10,872 bases of DNA from UBA9647 sp049522195. Lineage in GTDB: Bacteria; Bacteroidota; Ignavibacteria; UBA10030. Below, one piece after another: positions 5,792 through 10,872 of the stretch (position 1 is its first letter; each line of letters begins with the position of its first letter). The notes below the pieces were generated by a model. The model did no database searches. It was not told the DNA's origin and was given only the letters and a program-made list of their open reading frames with translations. The position numbers and the translations under genes are program-made. The stretch is from NCBI GenBank assembly GCA_049522195.1, contig JBEKOB010000114.1, forward strand, positions 1-10,872, read 5' to 3'.

Positions 5792-7519
5792 ATGAAAAAT
5801 TCTCTCTTTATAGTTTTGACAAGTTTTGCACTGCTTGCAGCCGGATGCAGCTTTTCCAGGGACACCATCAGGGAAAAACGCGCAACACAGGCGACACAGC
5901 AGGTCAATGAGCAACTGCAAGAAGCCAGGCACGAACAAGCGCTCAGCCGTGTCATCAAAGCGTCAGTGTATGAAATCACAGGCGATTTTGCGAATGCAGT
6001 GCTGGAATATCAGGAAGCGCTTCAGCAGGAGCCGACAGCTGCAATTCACTATGCGATTTCGAAAGACTACTCTCTTCTCGGAAAACATGCCCTGGCCGCG
6101 CAACACGCGAAAGAAGCTGTAAGACTCGACTCGCTCCGGGTTCTGTACCGCCAAAATCTTGCAGCCATCTATATGAATGCGTACCAACCGGAGCTGGCGA
6201 TTCCGGAATACGAACGCATTGTGAAAATCGATTCGAACGACGCCGAGTCGTGGTTCAATCTTGCCCGCCTCTACCAGACCTCCCGACCCCTGAAGGCAAT
6301 CGAAATCTATGAACGAATTCTGGACCGTGAAGGGGATGATTGGGAAATTCTGCTTCAAGTCGCGGAAGTCTACAATTCCCTCGGCCGCTACGACCAGGCT
6401 GCAGAGAAGTACAAAAGAATGGTTGAGCTCGATCCCAGCAACAAGGTCCTGCAGCGCCAGCTGGCAGAAACGTATGCACGGGGAGGCAAGATTCAGGAAG
6501 CCACAAAGATGCTCGAGGGCATTCTTGAGGACGACAAGAACAATGCCGAAGCCATTGCGGCGCTCGCAGATATTTCTCTCGATCAGCACAACTTTGATAA
6601 GGCTCTTGAGCTCTATCAACGACTGCTGGCGATCGAACACACGAATCCGGAGGTGCGGCTCCGGGTGGCAGTGGCGTATATGGGGCAGGCACAACGGGAT
6701 TCGACGTTCATCGAAAAAGCAAAACCGCTTTTCGAACAGCTCAATAAGGAGCTTCCAAACGACTGGCGACCCTTCTATTATCTGGGCATGATCGCCGACA
6801 GGGAGAAGCACGACTCTCTGGCCGGCCAGTATTTCGAGCGTGTGACGCAACTTGCCGAATGGAATGGCGATGCGTGGTGGTACATTGGAACTTCGTACTT
6901 TGAAAAGGGAGAATACCAGAAACTTGTTGATGAGATGCAGCGCGCCAAGCGAGCGCTCCCAAGAGATTCACGCATTTTCTTCCTGGAAGGGCTGGGCTAC
7001 AGTCGTTTGGATAAAAACGACGAGGCGATCAAGGCCCTCAAGCACTCACTCGAATTGAAACCGGACGATATCAATGCAATCAGCACGCTCGCGCTGACGC
7101 TTGACGGGCTCCATCGGTACCAGGAATCTGATTCGTTGTACGAACGAGCCCTGCGCCTGGATCCACAGTCACACCTGATTCTCAATAACTATGGATACAG
7201 TCTTGCTGAGCGGGGATTGCAGCTTGACCGTGCTCTGCAGATGTCCCTGAAGGCGATTGCTGCCGATCCCGGGAACGCATCGTACCTCGACACTGTGGGA
7301 TGGGTGTATTTCATGCTCGTGAAGTACGACGATGCCCGAAACTATATCGAGAGGGCAATTGCAGCCGGCGGTGCAAGCGCCACCGTGTATGAGCATATGG
7401 GGGATATCCAGTTCAAGCTCGGTCAGAAGGAAAAGGCGGAGGAGTTCTGGAAGCAGGCTCTGAAGTTGAACGCAAACAACCAGTCGCTCAAAGACAAAAT
7501 TGCCCGGGGTTCGTTTTGA
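5792..7519 (+). CDS. TPR-repeat lipoprotein
   Basis: A 575-residue lipoprotein: short export signal with lipobox LAAGC ending at C19, then almost continuous tetratricopeptide repeats from about residue 50 to 565 (roughly 14 by eye). The conserved stretch near 465-525 (NNYGYSLAERG, YLDTVGWVYF) is typical of TPR proteins of the outer-membrane periplasmic face. It probably serves as a protein-binding scaffold; no enzymatic motif is seen. It is the first gene of a three-gene unit with a DUF4292 lipoprotein and an EnvC-like protein, an order I know from Bacteroidota, where dut often precedes it; dut is absent here. Its TGA overlaps the next ATG by one base (TGATG). The ATG at 5792 lacks a ribosome site and lies very close to the predicted transcription start. 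Confidence 0.92.
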   Translation: MKNSLFIVLTSFALLAAGCSFSRDTIREKRATQATQQVNEQLQEARHEQALSRVIKASVYEITGDFANAVLEYQEALQQEPTAAIHYAISKDYSLLGKHALAAQHAKEAVRLDSLRVLYRQNLAAIYMNAYQPELAIPEYERIVKIDSNDAESWFNLARLYQTSRPLKAIEIYERILDREGDDWEILLQVAEVYNSLGRYDQAAEKYKRMVELDPSNKVLQRQLAETYARGGKIQEATKMLEGILEDDKNNAEAIAALADISLDQHNFDKALELYQRLLAIEHTNPEVRLRVAVAYMGQAQRDSTFIEKAKPLFEQLNKELPNDWRPFYYLGMIADREKHDSLAGQYFERVTQLAEWNGDAWWYIGTSYFEKGEYQKLVDEMQRAKRALPRDSRIFFLEGLGYSRLDKNDEAIKALKHSLELKPDDINAISTLALTLDGLHRYQESDSLYERALRLDPQSHLILNNYGYSLAERGLQLDRALQMSLKAIAADPGNASYLDTVGWVYFMLVKYDDARNYIERAIAAGGASATVYEHMGDIQFKLGQKEKAEEFWKQALKLNANNQSLKDKIARGSF

Positions 7520-8295
7520 TGAGGTATAGTTCCGCAATTCTGGTTGTAGGGATGAGCATCCTGCTGATCGGATGCGCGTCGGTGCCAAGTGCAAATCTTG
7601 CCGGCCGGGCGATTACGCCGGAGATGGTGCAACGCACAGTCCAAGTCAATCGCGAGCGGGTGCAATCTCTCAACGGGGCGGGAACCATCACCGTGGAGAC
7701 TCCGGAGATTGCGCAGTCCGGCTCGTTCGAACTGGTCCTGCACAAACCCGATTCACTCCTGATGAAGATTGAAGGCCCTTTCGGTATTCATGTCGGGTCG
7801 GCCCTGCTCACGCGAACCGGTTTCGTGTTCTATAATAGTCTGCAGAACCAACTGATCACCGGCTCGGTGAACGCGGCCAACCTGAATCGAATCTTTCGGG
7901 TTAATCTGACGTTCGATGAGCTCCTGAACCTCTTCACCGGTGGAAGTTTTGTTGCGGGGGATAACAACAATCCGGACAGCCTGGTGGTAGAAGACAATCA
8001 GTTTGTCATGTCGTACGAAAGCTCTGCCGGCATTCGCCGGTACTGGATCGATCCGGCGACGCTGCTTATCTCGAAAATTCAGCATACCGATGCCAGTGGA
8101 AAACTCGTGCTCGAAGAGCGGTTTGAGAGATTCCGAGACCTTGGTGATGCCTCGCTCCCCCGGCAGATCCGTCTGACACAACAACAGGCACGACGTGTTG
8201 TTGCAGTGGCGTTCTCTTCCCTGGCTATAAATGCCGACGTCGTTCCACTGGTGCTCGACATTCCCACAAACGCAGAACGAGTTCGCTTGCAATGA
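7519..8295 (+). CDS. DUF4292-family lipoprotein
   Basis: A 258-residue lipoprotein with signal sequence and lipobox LIGC ending at C19. The mature part is rich in alternating strands (for example SGSFELVLHKPDSLLMKIEGPFG and FVFYNSLQNQLITGSV), consistent with the LolB/LppX-like curved sheet expected for DUF4292. By that fold it could carry or receive lipid or lipoprotein at the outer membrane, but this is inference. I chose the ATG at 7519, which shares one base with the TPR gene's TGA, rather than the in-frame TTG one codon earlier. Its stop overlaps the EnvC-like start (ATGATGA-type junction at 8292-8297), so the three genes are likely translated together. Family assignment rests on sequence character plus gene order. 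Confidence 0.82.
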   Translation: MRYSSAILVVGMSILLIGCASVPSANLAGRAITPEMVQRTVQVNRERVQSLNGAGTITVETPEIAQSGSFELVLHKPDSLLMKIEGPFGIHVGSALLTRTGFVFYNSLQNQLITGSVNAANLNRIFRVNLTFDELLNLFTGGSFVAGDNNNPDSLVVEDNQFVMSYESSAGIRRYWIDPATLLISKIQHTDASGKLVLEERFERFRDLGDASLPRQIRLTQQQARRVVAVAFSSLAINADVVPLVLDIPTNAERVRLQ

Positions 8296-9605
8296 TGCCC
8301 TGCGCCCGCTCACTTGCTACGATTCTCCTCCTCTTCACACTGGGTGCTGCCCTGTGTGGACCGGCAATGAGCCAATCTGGCTCGAAACAGTCCTCCCGGA
8401 AAGCGAAATCCTCGCAGAAAGCCAAGACCGACAAGGAGAAGCATCCGGCTACTGTCAGTGACATGCAAAAGGAGCAGGCACGATTGAGGGCGGAAGCTGA
8501 CGCGGCAGAGAAGGAGTTCAACAAAAAAGTCAGTCAGGAAAAGTCGACGCTGGCAAACATCAACAAGCTGGAGTTGCAGATCAACAGCAAGCGCAAATCC
8601 ATTAAGAAGTTGCAGGAGCAGGAAGAGCTGCTGACAAGGGATATCAAGAATGCAAGTTCATCCATTGGAGACCTGGAGCAGCAGCTTGAATCTCTCAAAG
8701 GACAGTACGCGCGGTATGTTCAATCGGTCTACAAAAATGGAAGAGTGTACGATCTGGAGCTGCTTTTCTCATCGAAGTCGGTGAACCAACTTTCTATCCG
8801 GATCGAGTACCTGAGGCGATTTTCTGATCAGCGTGCGAAAGACCTGAAGGATGTCGTTTCAAAGAAGAGCGATCTCGAACACGAGAATAAGCGACTGGAA
8901 GCCAACCTGCAGGATCAGCAGCGATTGCTTGCAAGGAGAACCAACGAGGAATCCTCGCTGAAAGGAGACGTGACGCGGCACCAGAAAATGCTCGCGTCTA
9001 TCCGCAAGGACAAGAATTTTTACAGGGAACAGGCGGATGAAAAGCTGGCTGCCCTAAATAAGCTGACCAACATTATATCAGACCTGATCATCAAGGAGCA
9101 TGAGCGGAAAGAACGCGAAGCCGCCGCCGCACGTGAACGAACAAGAGCAGGAAATGCACCGCGGCCCGCACCTCTGCCGGAGGCCGCAGCGCCCGGGACC
9201 TTTGCGGCCCAGCATGGAAGACTCCGCTGGCCGGTTTCTGCGGGAACCATCGCCGCGAGTTATGGCGAGCAGGTGCATCCGATCCTCAAGACGAAGCGAT
9301 TCAACACCGGCATCGATATCGGCGTGAAACCTGGATCCGATGTCAAGGCGGTCTCAGACGGCAGAGTTTCAATCGTTACGTTTATCGCCGGCCTTGGGAA
9401 CATTGTTATCCTCACTCACAGTGATGGTTACCGGACCATCTACGCGGACCTCTCGGAGGTGAGCGTTACGGAAAACCAGAAGGTTGCGGCGGGCGATACG
9501 ATCGCAAAGAGCGGTTCTTCCGTTGACGGAGACATACTGCATTTCGAAATCTGGAAGGATCGCGAAAAACAAGATCCCGAACTCTGGTTGGCAAAACAAC
9601 GATAA
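8292..9605 (+). CDS. EnvC-like murein hydrolase activator (degenerate M23 domain)
   Basis: A 437-residue exported protein: signal peptide at about 1-27, a basic Ser/Lys-rich segment at 30-52, long coiled coil at about 55-275, a Pro/Ala linker at about 285-305 and a C-terminal LytM/M23 domain at 308-437. The domain keeps the fold motifs (WPVSAGTIAASYG, SDGRVS, GNIVILTHSDGY) but has lost zinc ligands. The HxxxD motif is N338-T-G-I-D342, the HxH motif is I415-L-H417, and the usual YAHL is YADL (D386). Such loss is typical of EnvC, which activates periplasmic amidases during division instead of cutting wall itself. Two adjacent ATGs (8292, 8295) are possible starts; the first overlaps the DUF4292 stop by four bases. 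No amidase gene is in view. Confidence 0.92.
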   Translation: MMPCARSLATILLLFTLGAALCGPAMSQSGSKQSSRKAKSSQKAKTDKEKHPATVSDMQKEQARLRAEADAAEKEFNKKVSQEKSTLANINKLELQINSKRKSIKKLQEQEELLTRDIKNASSSIGDLEQQLESLKGQYARYVQSVYKNGRVYDLELLFSSKSVNQLSIRIEYLRRFSDQRAKDLKDVVSKKSDLEHENKRLEANLQDQQRLLARRTNEESSLKGDVTRHQKMLASIRKDKNFYREQADEKLAALNKLTNIISDLIIKEHERKEREAAAARERTRAGNAPRPAPLPEAAAPGTFAAQHGRLRWPVSAGTIAASYGEQVHPILKTKRFNTGIDIGVKPGSDVKAVSDGRVSIVTFIAGLGNIVILTHSDGYRTIYADLSEVSVTENQKVAAGDTIAKSGSSVDGDILHFEIWKDREKQDPELWLAKQR

Positions 9606-9611
9606 CCGCCC

Positions 9612-9654
9612 TCCTTCCGAAGGACCTGCGGTGCCATCATCGCCTTCGGAAGGA
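9612..9654 (+). terminator. Hairpin after the EnvC-like gene, possible terminator
   Basis: TCCTTCCGAAGG (9612-9623) and CCTTCGGAAGGA (9643-9654) are perfect reverse complements, giving a 12-bp stem with a 19-base loop six bases after the EnvC stop. Each arm is also nearly self-palindromic. No T-run follows, so intrinsic termination is uncertain; transcript stabilisation or a protein-binding site are alternatives. Confidence 0.45.
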
Positions 9655-9804
9655 TCCCTTCGCCTACAACGGCTGGCCCAACTCCCTGTAACCAACAGCC
9701 GTGGACTTCTCCGGCCCCTTCCGCGCATCAACGACCAACATCGTCTGATCTCAGCAAGCATCGTCTTCTGTATCTATCAGTTTTTGTTGCTACATTCTGG
9801 CGAT

Positions 9805-9924
9805 ATGGAACCGCTGTTTGAAAAAACCTTATCAAGTGTGTTCGAAAACCAAACGCTCGCTCACCTTCGTGACAGCTTGTTGCCGAAGCTGATGAGCGGG
9901 AAGATACAAGCACAGCACAACTAG
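9805..9924 (+). pseudogene. C-terminal fragment of type I restriction specificity subunit HsdS
   Basis: The 39 codons from the ATG at 9805 end in a stretch very like the C terminus of one HsdS class: PLFEK, then ENQTLAHLRDSLLPKLMSGKI. HsdS is the DNA-recognition subunit of type I restriction-modification complexes and normally has around 400 residues or more, with two target-recognition domains. Here only the last conserved helix and tail remain, and no upstream HsdS sequence can be read in any frame of the preceding gap. It is best seen as a relic left by deletion or insertion. No hsdM or hsdR is in the window. The stop overlaps an AGGA that may serve as ribosome site for the next gene, so the tail may have been kept partly for that reason (speculative). 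Confidence 0.7.
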
Positions 9925-9936
9925 GACGAGTCCGGC

Positions 9937-10275
9937 ATGGGGCAAGTCAACTACAAGTTCGAATCCGAGAGTGGGATTCACTTCCCTGAGAAGATCACGT
10001 TTGGAGAGGTCTCTGTAGATCTTGCGGTGGCTGAGAAGGGCGCTCATCTTCTTGAAGGAGAAGTATACGGAATAGAGCCAGACCCCAACGGAAATCTCCG
10101 GGTGTTCGTTTCTTTGTCTGGCGAGCCGGGGGAAAGCTGGAGGTTGTCTGGCGCTTACAACGGCAAAAGACTCACAAGATTCCTCCTTAAGGGGAAAATA
10201 AACGAGAGCGGCTTTTGCACCAAGGAAGAAACCATTTCTGTTGGCACAGACAGCGGGGGGCCTAATAACCGATAA
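9937..10275 (+). CDS. Small hypothetical protein, first copy
   Basis: 112 residues, unrecognised. There is no signal peptide or membrane segment. The middle alternates polar and hydrophobic residues with glycines (GEVSVDLAVAEKG, HLLEGEVYGIEP, LRVFVSLSG, WRLSGAY), suggesting a small mostly beta domain (inference), with a polar tail ending GGPNNR. One cysteine (C94). The ATG follows AGGA/GAG at 9923-9930. The stop TAA shares one base with the ATG of the next gene (TAATG), so the pair is probably translationally coupled. The first residues, MGQVNYKFE...I.FPE.I, recur at the start of the gene at 10808 (13 of 21 identical). The gene lies right after the hsdS relic, a context common for accessory or defence genes, but no function can be assigned. 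Confidence 0.75.
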   Translation: MGQVNYKFESESGIHFPEKITFGEVSVDLAVAEKGAHLLEGEVYGIEPDPNGNLRVFVSLSGEPGESWRLSGAYNGKRLTRFLLKGKINESGFCTKEETISVGTDSGGPNNR

Positions 10276-10736
10276 TGAAACTTGCTGATGCGCGTCAGAT
10301 CTACTACGGAGCTACGGACAGTCTCAGCCAGGTGAATCGTCAGCTTGACTTTGCGGGGATTGGCGTCATCTGGATCCTCAAGACAGGAGAGAGCAAGGTT
10401 GCTGCAATTCCTTTCGATCAATCCCTCCTCCTACCTCTCACCGCCTTTGTCCTGGCAATCGCGCTTGATTTGCTCCAATACATATACAAATCCGCCGCCT
10501 GGGGGATTTTTCATCGCATTAAGGAGAAAACGAAAGAGCAACCGGAGCAGATCGATAAACGGCATCGACATCTCTTTAATCGCACCGGGGAAACGAGACA
10601 ATTCAATTCAGATTTCGATTTCAAAGCTCCCGCGGCCATCAATTGGCCGACGCTGGTCGCCTTCTGGGGCAAAGTGATTTTCACCGTTTTCTCCTACACA
10701 ATGTTGTTGAGGTACTTGGCCGGAAAACTCTTCTGA
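10275..10736 (+). CDS. Small hypothetical membrane protein
   Basis: 153 residues. Hydrophobic segments lie at about 25-36 (short, FAGIGVIWIL), 49-70 (SLLLPLTAFVLAIALDLLQY) and 127-148. A charged loop at about 82-115 (HRIKEKTKEQPEQIDKRHRH) lies between the last two. The N-terminal pattern DAR..YY...S..VNRQL.FAGIGVIWI, followed later by LDLLQY...WGIFHRIKE, reminds me of a widespread family of uncharacterised small membrane proteins found in accessory regions; this is recall, not a search result. Its ATG overlaps the stop of the preceding small gene by one base, so the two products probably act together, one soluble and one at the inner membrane. A toxin, immunity or sensing role is possible but unsupported. 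Confidence 0.75.
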   Translation: MKLADARQIYYGATDSLSQVNRQLDFAGIGVIWILKTGESKVAAIPFDQSLLLPLTAFVLAIALDLLQYIYKSAAWGIFHRIKEKTKEQPEQIDKRHRHLFNRTGETRQFNSDFDFKAPAAINWPTLVAFWGKVIFTVFSYTMLLRYLAGKLF

Positions 10737-10793
10737 GAAAAATAACTTCATCATCGAAGTTGGTGAGCAAGAAAACCACAACAATGATTCCAC

Positions 10794-10799
10794 AGGAGG
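10794..10799 (+). promoter_or_regulatory. Strong ribosome binding site of the second small gene copy
   Basis: AGGAGG at 10794-10799 sits eight bases before the ATG at 10808, the strongest Shine-Dalgarno sequence among the three right-end genes. It supports the cut-off frame at the window edge as a real gene start. The 71-base gap before the ATG also has a small hairpin (AACTTC 10744-10749 with GAAGTT 10756-10761) just after the membrane-protein stop. Confidence 0.75.
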
Positions 10800-10807
10800 A
10801 AATCGTT

Positions 10808-10872
10808 ATGGGAAAGGTGAACTACAAATTCGAATACAACAACGAAATCGATTTCCCCGAAGCGATCAAGTT
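10808..10872 (+). CDS. Small hypothetical protein, second copy (3' end outside window)
   Basis: The 21 complete codons to the window edge read MGKVNYKFEYNNEIDFPEAI then K. They align without gaps to the first copy at 9937, with 13 of 21 residues identical, including MG.VNYKFE, I, FPE and I. The strong AGGAGG ribosome site and the conserved start confirm that it is coding although only the first part is visible. The two copies flank the membrane-protein gene, giving the order A - membrane - A'. Whether a second membrane gene follows cannot be seen. Confidence 0.8.
   Translation, partial: MGKVNYKFEYNNEIDFPEAIK

Larger units (their letters stand above)
9606..9936. other. Gap between the EnvC-like gene and the accessory genes
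   Basis: These 331 bases hold a hairpin (9612-9654), about 150 bases with nothing recognisable (9655-9804), and a C-terminal fragment of an HsdS-type gene (9805-9924). The frame of the fragment is open back into the EnvC-like gene, but that upstream part overlaps EnvC in another frame and has no coding character. This gap is the likely left border of an inserted segment. Confidence 0.55.

Noticed and set aside
5963..6850. Long minus-strand open frame (295 codons) inside the TPR gene
   Set aside because: It is antisense to a clearly coding TPR gene, has no recognisable domain and reflects the codon pattern of the sense strand.
9484..9804. Upstream extension of the HsdS-like frame
   Set aside because: The first part overlaps the EnvC-like gene in another frame and 9606-9804 shows no HsdS similarity; only the last 39 codons look meaningful.
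1..10872. CRISPR arrays, tRNA or rRNA genes, insertion sequences
   Set aside because: No regular direct-repeat array, cloverleaf, rRNA-like segment or transposase frame was seen on either strand.

Overview
The window reads as ordinary chromosome from a Gram-negative bacterium, with a short accessory stretch at the right end. Best guess is the Bacteroidota/Chlorobiota (Ignavibacteria-like) lineage. This is an inference from three things: the gene order TPR lipoprotein - DUF4292 lipoprotein - EnvC-like protein, an arrangement I know from Bacteroidota; outer-membrane lipoproteins and a CpoB/YbgF-like protein; and two promoter-like sites of the Bacteroidota form TTG-N20-TAnnTTTG. No rRNA, tRNA or CRISPR array is visible.

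Layout. (1) 1-737, plus strand: 3' part of a gene for a response-regulator receiver domain preceded by two 47-residue TerB-like repeats; the frame is open to the left edge. (2) 762-3466, minus strand: a tightly packed operon transcribed radA -> guaD -> semiSWEET -> rdgB (DNA repair, guanine deamination, a small PQ-loop transporter, and clean-up of non-canonical purine NTPs). (3) 3467-3857: intergenic, with a 112-bp imperfect inverted repeat built on ATTC-like units and a strong 13-bp-stem terminator. (4) 3858-4538, minus: CpoB/YbgF-like lipoprotein with coiled coil and TPRs, with its own promoter. (5) 4714-5667, minus: orphan ATP-grasp ligase-like protein of unknown substrate. (6) 5792-9605, plus: TPR lipoprotein, DUF4292 lipoprotein and EnvC-like protein, overlapping by 1-4 bases. 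They are probably one cell-envelope operon; the EnvC M23 domain has lost zinc ligands, as expected for an amidase activator. (7) 9606-10872, plus: accessory-looking region with a hairpin, a C-terminal scrap of a type I restriction specificity subunit (HsdS), a small soluble protein, a small membrane protein overlapping it by one base, and the start of a second copy of the small soluble protein, cut by the window edge.

The most unusual content is the right end: a repeated small-protein / membrane-protein cassette beside an hsdS relic. I cannot assign it a function. The cassette, the intergenic inverted repeat and the orphan ATP-grasp protein are the best candidates for follow-up.
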